Below are positions 1 to 6,763 of a stretch of DNA of 7,045 nt, piece after piece. The stretch comes from CAZIPZ01 sp964541075 (lineage in GTDB: Bacteria; Acidobacteriota; Terriglobia; 20CM-2-55-15), in contig CAZIPZ010000203.1 of NCBI GenBank assembly GCA_964541075.1, forward strand, positions 1 through 7,045. Direction: 5' to 3'. The notes under the pieces were generated by a model. That model was not told the DNA's origin. It did no database searches and saw only the letters and a program-made list of their open reading frames with translations. Each line of letters starts with the position of its first letter. Within the stretch, counting starts at the first letter, position 1. Made by a program: the position numbers and the translations under genes.

Positions 1-1
1 G

Positions 2-595
2 GAAGAGCGAGATCGACGTGCGGAAATCCTCAGTTCTGCAGTCCAGACCTTCGCAAGATTAGGTTTCCACGGCTCAACTACGAAGCAACTCGCGAGGGCT
101 GCTGGCATCAGCGAAGCGCTAATCTACAAATATTTCTCAAACAAGGAAGACTTGTTCGATGCAGTTCTGGAATACCTCGTTCGGTCGAGCAGCCATGTGT
201 TGGCAGAGGCGGAGTTGCAGCCGGGGACCGACAGTGGTGACCGGGAGTTCCTGATCCGGCTCGCGAATTCGCTCCACGATCACTACACGGCCAAACCCGA
301 GGAGATGCGGCTTCTTTTGTATGCCGCGATGCAAGGACATCCGCTTGCGGGTAAGTTTTTCAACAGGCAAGTGAAGGACATCTATGCGGCGCTGCAAGAA
401 CGTGTTCGGCGCGGTCAATCGGATGGCCGTTATCGAAAGATGAACGCGGCGATAGCCGCGAGGGCATTTGTCAGCTTGATGAACTACCAGATCCTCATAA
501 GCGTGCTGTTCGAGGACAGGCGGCTGGATGTGGACTGGCGTAAAGAATGGCCGGATGCATTCGTCGATATTTTTCTGGAGGGTCTAGTAAAGTGA
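2..595 (+). CDS. TetR/AcrR-family transcriptional regulator, 5' end cut off by window edge
   Basis: Bases 2 to 592 read as 197 uninterrupted residues before a TGA stop. No credible start lies before the DNA-binding domain, so the start is left of the window; TetR family proportions suggest about 5-20 residues are missing. Visible residues 4-52 form the TetR helix-turn-helix: a first helix (RAEILSSAVQTFARLGF), then TTKQLARAAGISEALIYKYF and the family-typical NKEDLF. The rest is the helical ligand-binding and dimerisation half, too divergent to name an inducer. TetR proteins of this kind are dimeric repressors released by small molecules, often pump substrates. The gene runs in the same direction as the adaptor, pump and channel genes and overlaps the adaptor start by 4 bases, so it is most likely a self-regulating first gene of the efflux operon. 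Its operator should lie left of the window. Family assignment is firm; target and inducer are inference. Confidence 0.93.
   Translation, partial: EERDRRAEILSSAVQTFARLGFHGSTTKQLARAAGISEALIYKYFSNKEDLFDAVLEYLVRSSSHVLAEAELQPGTDSGDREFLIRLANSLHDHYTAKPEEMRLLLYAAMQGHPLAGKFFNRQVKDIYAALQERVRRGQSDGRYRKMNAAIAARAFVSLMNYQILISVLFEDRRLDVDWRKEWPDAFVDIFLEGLVK
577..582 (+). promoter_or_regulatory. Shine-Dalgarno site that selects the GTG start of the adaptor gene
   Basis: GGAGGG lies 9 bases before GTG at 592, inside the last codons of the TetR gene. This near-perfect site supports the GTG start over the in-frame ATG at 547. The overlap GTGA (592-595) joins start and stop and suggests translational coupling of regulator and adaptor. 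Confidence 0.8.
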
Positions 596-1797
596 CAACC
601 CGTACCTTGCTCGCAGTTCTGTTAATTCTTGGCACTTTGGGTGGCTATAGCTGCACCAATGCCCAAAGCCGCGCGACCGATGAACCGGTATCAAAGCCAC
701 CGCTGACTGTCGAAACAGTCGAAGTCGCTCAAATATTCATCGAAAGACGCTCTGAGGTCGTCGGCAGCCTTTTTCCGAACGAACAGGTGATACTCAGTAG
801 TGAAGTTGCGGCGCCGGTACGAGAAGTTCATGTGGATTTCGGCAGCACTATTCGCAAAGGACAGCTCCTCGTTACGCTGGACGGGACGGAATTCGATTTA
901 GAGGTGAAGCGCGCCGAGAACGCCTTGACGGAAGCTTTGGCTGGGCTTGGGCGTACTGCCGATCAAGGCGAGCGGGCTATCGACATAGAGAGCTTGCCGT
1001 CAGTTGCCCAGGCTCGCGTAATGCTCGAAGATGCACGGACAAAACTGAGTACCGCTGCGAGTTTGGTTGCGACAAAAGACATCCCCGCGCAGCGATACGT
1101 CGAGCTGCAAAAAACGGTCGAAAGCCGTGAGGCGGCTCTCGGCGAGGCAAGAAACCAGGCGGCAATGCAGATAGCCGCAGTTCAGGCTCGGCGCACTGAA
1201 ATTCAAGTCGCTCGTGAGCCGTTGTCCGACACCCGAATCTATGCACCTTTTGACGGTGTCGTCGCCGAGCGTCAGGTCGCACTTGGTCAATACGTACGGG
1301 ACAACACTCCTCTGCTCACGCTCGTTCAGATTGATCCGTTGCGTCTGCGGGCGCGAGTTCCGGAATCGGCGGCCGCGGCAGTGCGCCTGGGCATGCCCAT
1401 CGAATTTCAAACGGACGCACATCCCGGAATGAAGTTCCAGTCAACCGTGACTGACGTCAGTCCTGTTCTGGATCCGGCTTCTCGAACGTTGACCGCTGAA
1501 GCTCTTGTTCCGAACCGAAGCCTCGTCCTGAAGCCGGGCATGTTTGCAAAGATCATCGTGGTCGTTGCCGAGAAGTCGCCGGCGACTGTGGTTCCACGCT
1601 CCGGACTGATGCCGTTTGCCGGATTGACGAAAGTATTCGTCGTGCGCGATGGAAAGGTTGAAGAAGTCCAGGTCCAGACCGGTGCCGAGTCTGGTGATTA
1701 CGTTGAGCTTGTGAATAGCCCGCTTAAACCGGGTGACAGGGTCGTGGCAAGTAATCTGGATGAACTCTCCAACGGCGCAGCCGTAGTGCAAAAGTAA
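592..1797 (+). CDS. RND efflux periplasmic adaptor (membrane fusion protein, HlyD/AcrA family), probable lipoprotein
   Basis: This 401-residue adaptor would link the inner membrane pump to the outer membrane channel. GTG at 592 is preferred: it has a strong ribosome site and gives a clean export signal (MTTRTLLAVLLILGTLGGYSC). Cys21 follows G-G-Y-S, which fits a permissive lipobox, so the protein is probably anchored in the inner membrane by lipid as AcrA is. Domains in order: first lipoyl half about 66-100 (VAAPVREVHVDFGSTIRKGQ); alpha-helical hairpin about 103-210, rich in Ala, Glu and Arg; second lipoyl half about 211-245 (IYAPFDGVVAERQVALGQYV); beta-barrel about 247-325, including RTLTAEALVPN and LKPGMFAKI; membrane-proximal domain about 330-401. 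These motifs and the length are typical of RND adaptors. It sits directly before the RND gene with a 13-base gap. Family is firm; the lipid anchor is likely but its Gly at -3 is not the commonest choice. Confidence 0.93.
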   Translation: MTTRTLLAVLLILGTLGGYSCTNAQSRATDEPVSKPPLTVETVEVAQIFIERRSEVVGSLFPNEQVILSSEVAAPVREVHVDFGSTIRKGQLLVTLDGTEFDLEVKRAENALTEALAGLGRTADQGERAIDIESLPSVAQARVMLEDARTKLSTAASLVATKDIPAQRYVELQKTVESREAALGEARNQAAMQIAAVQARRTEIQVAREPLSDTRIYAPFDGVVAERQVALGQYVRDNTPLLTLVQIDPLRLRARVPESAAAAVRLGMPIEFQTDAHPGMKFQSTVTDVSPVLDPASRTLTAEALVPNRSLVLKPGMFAKIIVVVAEKSPATVVPRSGLMPFAGLTKVFVVRDGKVEEVQVQTGAESGDYVELVNSPLKPGDRVVASNLDELSNGAAVVQK

Positions 1798-1798
1798 C

Positions 1799-1804
1799 GG
1801 GGGA
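1799..1804 (+). promoter_or_regulatory. Shine-Dalgarno site of the RND pump gene
   Basis: GGGGGA, with 6 bases before ATG at 1811, fills most of the 13-base gap after the adaptor stop. There is no room for a promoter or terminator between the two genes, which supports one transcript. Confidence 0.7.
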
Positions 1805-1810
1805 CGATCG

Positions 1811-4800
1811 ATGCAGAAGTTAGCTGAATTGTGTATTCGCAGGCCTGTATTCGCCACGATGCTGATCGTGTCGCTGGTGGTCTTGGGACTTTATTCGTAC
1901 CTTCAAGTGGGAGTCGATCTTTTTCCAAAGATCGAATTCCCCATAATCACAGTAACTACCGTCCTGCCCGGTGCTTCGCCGGAAGAAGTCGAGTCCACAA
2001 TCACGGAAAAAATCGAGGAGACGGTTAATACCATAAGCGGCATTGACGAACTGCGTTCGGTTTCAGCGGAAGGTATTTCACAAGTCTTCGTTACGTTTGT
2101 CCTTGAAAAAGATCCGAACGTCGCGGCACAGGAAATGCGAGACAAGGTCAACCTTGTATTGGGCGATCTGCCCGACGATGCGGACCCACCGAGAGTGGAA
2201 AAGCTGGACCCGGACGCGTCCCCTGTCCTGTCGGTCGTGGTTTCGAGCAGCCAGTCGCTGAGGGAGGTCACACAGCGTCTGGATGATGTTATCAAGTCCA
2301 ATATCGAGTCGATCAATGGAGTCGGTCAGGTGCGATTCATCGGCGATCGCCGCCGGCAGGTGCAGATCGTTCTGGACGCAGAGAAGCTCGCCTCGTACAA
2401 CCTGACGATCGACCAGGTTCGCGCGGCGATTCGGGCCCAGAACGTGGAAATTCCGGGCGGCCGCGTGAGCCAGGGACGCCGCGAGTTGTCGCTGCGCACG
2501 TTGGGCCGGATGGAGAACGCAGGCGCGTTCAAAGACATCGTTATCTCAAACGTCGATGAGTCGCCGGTTCGGATTTCGGACATTGCCGAAGTGCGCGATG
2601 ACGTCGAAGAAGCTCGCACGATCGCGCGGCTTAATGGACGCGACGCCGTGCTTCTGGAAGTGCGAAAACAATCCGGCACGAACACGCTCGAAGTCATTCG
2701 CGCTGTAAAGCAGCGGATCGAGGACCTCCGTCCTTCCCTGCCTCCGGATTATCAAATCGCTTACACTCGCGACCAGTCACTCTTCATCGAAGCATCCTTT
2801 CACGCCGTGCAGGAGCACCTGATTCTCGGCGGTATCTTCGCCGCGATGATCGTGTGGTTTTTCATGCGAAACCCGCGACTGACGCTGATCGCAGCCATCG
2901 CGATACCGACTTCCATCGTAGCGACATTCTCCCTTATCCGGTACATGGATTTTACGTTGAATCAGATCACGATGCTCGCGCTCACGCTGGTCGTCGGTGT
3001 TGTGATCGATGACGCTATCGTTGTCCTCGAGAACATCGTCCGGTTCATGGAAGAAAAGAATCTCACCCCCATGGAAGCTGCCATTCAAGGGACAAGGGAA
3101 ATCGGCATGGCCGTCATGACCACAACGTTGTCACTCGTCATCGTATTCCTGCCCGTGGCCTACATGAGCGGTATTGTTGGCAAGTTCATGTCAAGCTTTG
3201 GCTTTACGGCGGCCTTCGCGATCGTGGTATCGCTTCTCGTGAGCTTCACGCTGACGCCGATGTTGTGTTCCCGCTACCTGAAGAAGAAGCCTAATGGCCG
3301 ATCCGGTCATGTTTCGAGTTCGCGGGATATGGGCTTTTACCGCAGGATCGATAACGGCTATATGCGCATGCTGCGCTGGTGCATGCATCACAGGGCGGCT
3401 GTTTCCGTGACGGCAATGCTGATTGCCCTCACCGCAGTCCCAATGTTTGTGGCGGTTGGAAAAGATTTCATCCCCGTCGACGACCAGAATGAATTCGAAA
3501 TCAATGTCGCAACGCCGGTCGGCTCCTCGCCGGAGGGTACGGCCCTGCTCATGCAACAGTTTGAGCGAGAAGTGACGCAGTTACCTCACGTGCAGGACTA
3601 TCTCACAACGGTCGGCGCAGACAGCCAGCAGCGTTCGGACCGGGCGAGTATTCTCGTGCGGCTCGCGCCGATGGAGGAACGCGATCTCGGCCAAATGGAC
3701 ATCATGCTGATGGCGCGCGAACGGTTGGTGAGGAAGTTTCCCGACCTGAGGATCAGCGTTGTGCCGCCGTCCGCTATTTCCGGAGGTGGAAACACCAATG
3801 CCGGCCTGCAGTATTACATTCAGGGTCCGGACCTCGAACAGATTAATGCCGTTGCCGAACGGATTCTGGACCGGTTGAAGAGCGAGCCGGGCGTTGTGGA
3901 TCTTGATTCGACCTACGAAGTCGGAAAGCCCGAGTTGCGCGCCGTCATCAATCGCGACAAGGCATCGGATCTCGGAGTTACCGCGGCGTCGGTCGCGACA
4001 GCACTGCGGACACTGGTCGGCGGTGATGAGCAGGTAACGACCTATCGTGAAGGTGACCAAAGGTACGACGTCATGCTGAGGGTCGAAGAACAAGACCGTT
4101 CGACTTCTGAAGGCATTCAGAAGCTGTATGTGCCGTCACAGAAAATTGGAAACGTGCCTCTGGCGAACGTCGTGACACTTGAACAGGGCATCGGACCAAG
4201 CCAGATCAACCGGTATAACCGGCAACGTCAGGTTTCGCTGTCGGCCAACATTCTTCCCGGACAATCTCTCAGCAATGTCATCGCAACGATGGATAGCGAG
4301 ATTGCAGCGATGAACCTTCCCGCAACGATCCAGACAGGCTTGCTCGGCCAAAGCCGCGAATTGGCGCGGGCCGGTATCGCTTATGTCGTGGCTCTTATGC
4401 TGTCGCTTGCCTTCATGTATATCGTTCTGGCGGCGCTTTTCGAAAGTTTCGTTGATCCCCTCACGATCATGAGCACGCTGCCTCTCTCCGTGCCATTTGC
4501 ACTCCTTCCACTATTCATCACAGGATCGAATTTCTCAATCATCTATTCCTCGCTTGGAATCCTCATGCTGTTCGGAGTCGTTAAGAAAAATGCGATTCTA
4601 CAGGTCGATCACATAAATGGACTCCGCCGGGAACATGCGATGCCAATGCATGAGGCCATTCTCAAAGGTTGTTCGGACAGGCTCCGGCCCATCCTGATGA
4701 CGACGCTGTCGCTTGTCGCCGGCATGCTGCCGCTCGCGTTCGGTGCGGGCGCTGGAGCCGGATCACGCCGCTCGGTGGCAATCATTATTATCGGCGGTCA

Positions 4801-4975
4801 GATGCTGTGTCTGCTTCTCACTCTGCTTGTTGCGCCTGTTGTCTACAGCTTGCTCGAAGACATGGTTCACTCAGAGCGTTGGAGCCGCTTGCGGGCTCAG
4901 ACTGCTGCTGGCCTGCAATCGATCCGGCGGCGGGCGGTGGAGTCGGCAAACTCCATCTTCAATATCGGAGGATAG
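1811..4975 (+). CDS. RND-superfamily multidrug efflux pump, HAE-1 type (AcrB/MdtBC-like), inner membrane
   Basis: This 1054-residue protein has the usual length of HAE-1 pumps, which expel hydrophobic or amphiphilic compounds in exchange for protons. It opens with the family signature LCIRRPVFATMLIVSLVVLG (TM1) and has two matching halves: TM1, a large periplasmic loop (about 32-335), TM2-TM6 (about 336-490), TM7 (about 526-547), a second loop (about 548-853) and TM8-TM12 (about 854-1018). The proton relay is intact: Asp400 and Asp401 in VGVVIDDAIVVLEN (AcrB D407/D408), Lys926 in VVKKNAIL (K940), and Arg957 and Thr964 in RLRPILMT (R971/T978). The DD pair and periplasmic motifs such as ISGGGNTNAGLQYYIQGPDL (from residue 656) argue for HAE-1 rather than metal-exporting CzcA. 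A single pump gene suggests a homotrimer. It follows the adaptor gene and precedes the channel gene by 7 bases. Substrate cannot be deduced. No frameshift or missing key residue was seen. Confidence 0.96.
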   Translation: MQKLAELCIRRPVFATMLIVSLVVLGLYSYLQVGVDLFPKIEFPIITVTTVLPGASPEEVESTITEKIEETVNTISGIDELRSVSAEGISQVFVTFVLEKDPNVAAQEMRDKVNLVLGDLPDDADPPRVEKLDPDASPVLSVVVSSSQSLREVTQRLDDVIKSNIESINGVGQVRFIGDRRRQVQIVLDAEKLASYNLTIDQVRAAIRAQNVEIPGGRVSQGRRELSLRTLGRMENAGAFKDIVISNVDESPVRISDIAEVRDDVEEARTIARLNGRDAVLLEVRKQSGTNTLEVIRAVKQRIEDLRPSLPPDYQIAYTRDQSLFIEASFHAVQEHLILGGIFAAMIVWFFMRNPRLTLIAAIAIPTSIVATFSLIRYMDFTLNQITMLALTLVVGVVIDDAIVVLENIVRFMEEKNLTPMEAAIQGTREIGMAVMTTTLSLVIVFLPVAYMSGIVGKFMSSFGFTAAFAIVVSLLVSFTLTPMLCSRYLKKKPNGRSGHVSSSRDMGFYRRIDNGYMRMLRWCMHHRAAVSVTAMLIALTAVPMFVAVGKDFIPVDDQNEFEINVATPVGSSPEGTALLMQQFEREVTQLPHVQDYLTTVGADSQQRSDRASILVRLAPMEERDLGQMDIMLMARERLVRKFPDLRISVVPPSAISGGGNTNAGLQYYIQGPDLEQINAVAERILDRLKSEPGVVDLDSTYEVGKPELRAVINRDKASDLGVTAASVATALRTLVGGDEQVTTYREGDQRYDVMLRVEEQDRSTSEGIQKLYVPSQKIGNVPLANVVTLEQGIGPSQINRYNRQRQVSLSANILPGQSLSNVIATMDSEIAAMNLPATIQTGLLGQSRELARAGIAYVVALMLSLAFMYIVLAALFESFVDPLTIMSTLPLSVPFALLPLFITGSNFSIIYSSLGILMLFGVVKKNAILQVDHINGLRREHAMPMHEAILKGCSDRLRPILMTTLSLVAGMLPLAFGAGAGAGSRRSVAIIIIGGQMLCLLLTLLVAPVVYSLLEDMVHSERWSRLRAQTAAGLQSIRRRAVESANSIFNIGG
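4967..4972 (+). promoter_or_regulatory. Shine-Dalgarno site that selects the start of the outer membrane channel gene
   Basis: GGAGGA lies 10 bases before ATG at 4983, overlapping the last codons of the RND gene. It supports ATG 4983 over the far longer in-frame reading from 4713, and it indicates coupled translation of pump and channel. Confidence 0.75.
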
Positions 4976-4982
4976 TGAATCG

Positions 4983-6659
4983 ATGTCATACCATATCTCC
5001 CTGCGCAGCATCTGCTGCGCAGTTCTTATTTTTGTGTTTGTTTCCTCTTATTATGGATTCGCACAACAAGCCATTCAGAGGATTGGTTTAACCGGCCCAC
5101 CTCTCCAATTATCGCTTGTTGATGCGATAACCCGATCCCTTGCAGAAAATCAGGACATCGTCGTTCAGCGCGAAATTGTGGCCTTCGAAGAATCTAACCT
5201 ACTTTCGCGCCGGGGAGCTTTCGATTTCCGGAGCCGCGGCACGTTTTCAGCACTATCTGAAAATTTACCGGTGGGTTCGCTGCTTGCTGGCGGTGGCCGC
5301 GGCTCACTGTCGAACGATACGGTTCTTGGCACAATCGGATTCGATCAAAACCTGCCGTTTGGTGGATCGATCTCAGCGACGCTCGATACCCGCAGATTCT
5401 CCACGACAAATCTCTTCAATCAACTCAATCCGCAGTTTCCAAGCTTTCTGAACTTCGCCATTGAATTTCCGCTGCTGCGCGATTTTAGGATTGACGCCCG
5501 GCGTCGAGATATCCGCGTCGCCAGCAAAAATGTCGAACGCTCGGAAGCCGATTTTCAAAGAACCGTTCTAGACGTCGTCACTGCGACTCGGAACGCATAT
5601 TGGGAATTGGTGTTCGCGCGCGAGGACGTAAGTGTGCGGCAACAGGCGGTAGACCTCGCCCAGGAGCAGGTTGGACGCAACGAACGATTATTCCAGGCAG
5701 GTCAAGTTTCTGAAGTCGCCATCGTTGAAGCGCAAGCGGAGCTGCAACGGCGTCTGGAAGAGTTGTACATCAGCACGGAACGCGTGACATCAGCGGAAAA
5801 TACCCTTAAACAACTCATTGCGGGGTCCGCATCTTCCGATATCTGGAACCAGGAGCTTATTCCGCTTGATCGCAGCGAAGCTGCCATTGAAACCTTATCG
5901 GTTCAGGAGGCGGTCTCCATGGCAAGGCGGTTGCGCCCTGAACTGGAGTCCATCGCCCGGCGAATCGAAGCTCAAGAGATTGATAGCCAATACTTCAGGA
6001 ATCAGACAAAACCGCGTGTCGATTTGGTCGGTGGATACACATCGACTGGCCTCGCCGGCAGAGAACGAACCGAAGCGAATCCTTTCACGGGGCAAAATGT
6101 GCTGCTTGAGGAACGCATCGACGAACTTTCAAGACTGCAAGGATTGCCTCCGTTAGTGTCCACTGGTGGTCCTGGCGGCTTGCCCTCCGGTCTTATCGGC
6201 TCAGCAGGCCAATCCTTGCAAACTGTCTTTCATAACGATTTTCGGACTGTGCAGGTCGGCGTACGCATCGATTTCCCTTTCCAGAATCGGCAGGCTGAAG
6301 GAGATCTCGGACGTTCCCTCGCGGTTGAGCGGCAGCTTGGAGCGACCCGGAGCCTGGTCGAACAGCAAATAGAGACGGAGACGCGGAATGCGCTACAGGC
6401 GCTGGAGACCGCACGCCAAAGACTGGAGGCGGCTCGCGCCGCGGTTGCCGCGAGCGAACGGCAATTGGAAAGTGAAACCAGACTCTTTCAAGCTGGCGAG
6501 ACAACAACTTTCTTTGTCTTGACCCGGCAGAACGAACTCACGGCAAGCCGCGCCCGGGCGATTCGAGCCGAGGTAGACCGAAATATTGCGATCGCCCGGC
6601 TCCAAAGGATCCTCGGCAGCGCCTTGCAACGGTTCAACATCACCATTCAGCCCCGGTGA
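4983..6659 (+). CDS. TolC-family outer membrane efflux protein
   Basis: This 558-residue protein should form the trimeric channel across the outer membrane and periplasm that completes the pump. ATG 4983 gives a signal peptide (SLRSICCAVLIFVFVSSYYGFA) with likely cleavage after Ala27. No lipobox cysteine follows, so it is TolC-like rather than a lipid-anchored OprM type. Mature sequence starts with QLSLVDAITRSLAENQDIV, the usual first helix. The two structural repeats are visible: repeat 1 with long helices about 172-280 (TRNAYWELVFA, then NERLFQAGQVSEVAIVEAQA) and repeat 2 with helices about 303-342 and 436-545 (TRLFQAGETTTFFVLTRQNE). The paired LFQAG motifs mark equivalent helices. Stretches about 80-170 and 345-433 should hold the beta-barrel strands; both are longer than in E. 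coli TolC, and the second has a Gly/Pro-rich piece near 394-409. Total length exceeds the usual 420-500 residues. It ends the operon. Confidence 0.93.
   Translation: MSYHISLRSICCAVLIFVFVSSYYGFAQQAIQRIGLTGPPLQLSLVDAITRSLAENQDIVVQREIVAFEESNLLSRRGAFDFRSRGTFSALSENLPVGSLLAGGGRGSLSNDTVLGTIGFDQNLPFGGSISATLDTRRFSTTNLFNQLNPQFPSFLNFAIEFPLLRDFRIDARRRDIRVASKNVERSEADFQRTVLDVVTATRNAYWELVFAREDVSVRQQAVDLAQEQVGRNERLFQAGQVSEVAIVEAQAELQRRLEELYISTERVTSAENTLKQLIAGSASSDIWNQELIPLDRSEAAIETLSVQEAVSMARRLRPELESIARRIEAQEIDSQYFRNQTKPRVDLVGGYTSTGLAGRERTEANPFTGQNVLLEERIDELSRLQGLPPLVSTGGPGGLPSGLIGSAGQSLQTVFHNDFRTVQVGVRIDFPFQNRQAEGDLGRSLAVERQLGATRSLVEQQIETETRNALQALETARQRLEAARAAVAASERQLESETRLFQAGETTTFFVLTRQNELTASRARAIRAEVDRNIAIARLQRILGSALQRFNITIQPR
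5001..5022 (+). repeat. Perfect 9-bp inverted repeat with 4-base loop in the signal-peptide codons of the channel gene
   Basis: CTGCGCAGC, loop ATCT, then GCTGCGCAG. The arms pair completely and the core octamer CTGCGCAG is itself a palindrome, so it also occurs as a direct repeat. The hairpin starts 18 bases after the ATG and encodes LRSICCA. In mRNA it would be a stable stem just inside the region covered by an initiating ribosome. The structure is seen directly; a regulatory role is inference. No T-run follows, so it is not a terminator. Confidence 0.75.
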
Positions 6660-6684
6660 TGCGATCGCAAGATGACGATACTGA
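6660..6684. other. Spacer between the channel gene stop and the predicted intron 3' end (intron 3' exon)
   Basis: These 25 bases hold the palindrome GCGATCGC (6661-6668) and no gene. There is no hairpin followed by T residues on either strand, so the efflux operon has no visible intrinsic terminator before the intron begins. Seen from the - strand, this is the start of the 3' exon. Confidence 0.5.
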
Positions 6685-6722
6685 GTCGGAGTAGAGATTA
6701 ATGATCGCTCATAACCCACTCC
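6685..6722 (-). ncRNA. Group II intron domain VI-like hairpin and predicted 3' splice site
   Basis: On the - strand, GGAGT (6722-6718) pairs with ACTCC (6692-6688), and ATGA (6712-6709) pairs with TCAT (6704-6701) around a GCGA loop, with weaker G-T/T-A pairing between. A6692 in CTACTCC is a candidate branch adenosine, 7 bases upstream of the last intron base in CGAC (6688-6685). Its position right after domain V supports the call; the exact branch point and splice site are inference, and here A6692 could also pair with T6718. Confidence 0.55.
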
Positions 6723-6725
6723 ACA

Positions 6726-6758
6726 GATCCGGACAAGCGGAATTACCGCACCCGGCTC
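6726..6758 (-). ncRNA. Group II intron domain V catalytic hairpin
   Basis: Read on the - strand, the hairpin begins GAGCCGGGT and contains the catalytic AGC triad (6757-6755). CCGGGT (6755-6750) pairs with GTCCGG (6734-6729). Next comes a two-base bulge TT (6736-6735), then an upper stem GCGG/CCGC (6749-6746 with 6740-6737) closed by the loop TAATT. Length (33 bases), triad and two-base bulge match the domain V core. Two details depart from the textbook form: G6756 of the triad faces A6728 instead of U, and the cap is five bases rather than a GNRA tetraloop. Confidence 0.75.
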
Positions 6759-6763
6759 CCGCC

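Noticed and set aside
547..591. ATG 547 as start of the adaptor
   Set aside because: It adds 15 residues with Arg and Gly-Ser sequence before a complete signal peptide and lacks a purine-rich ribosome site at proper spacing; GTG 592 has one.
3581..4093. Antisense open frame of 170 codons within the RND gene, and similar ones at 1000-1422, 1441-1857, 1903-2316 and 3191-3556
   Set aside because: They oppose well-conserved pump or adaptor sequence, show no recognisable domain and look like shadows caused by codon bias.
4713..4982. In-frame upstream extension of the channel gene by 90 codons from ATG 4713
   Set aside because: It overlaps the conserved TM11-TM12 end of the RND pump, encodes Cys/Arg/Ser-rich sequence with no family match, and would bury the signal peptide. 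ATG 4983 has a good ribosome site.
5023..5056. AT-rich stretch near the channel gene start as a promoter
   Set aside because: It encodes the hydrophobic core of the signal peptide, which explains the T-richness; no well-spaced -35/-10 pair was seen.
6688..6722. Hairpin after the channel gene as a rho-independent terminator of the efflux operon
   Set aside because: The stem is interrupted and no T-run follows on the + strand (next bases are CACAGATCC). Its place after domain V fits intron domain VI better.
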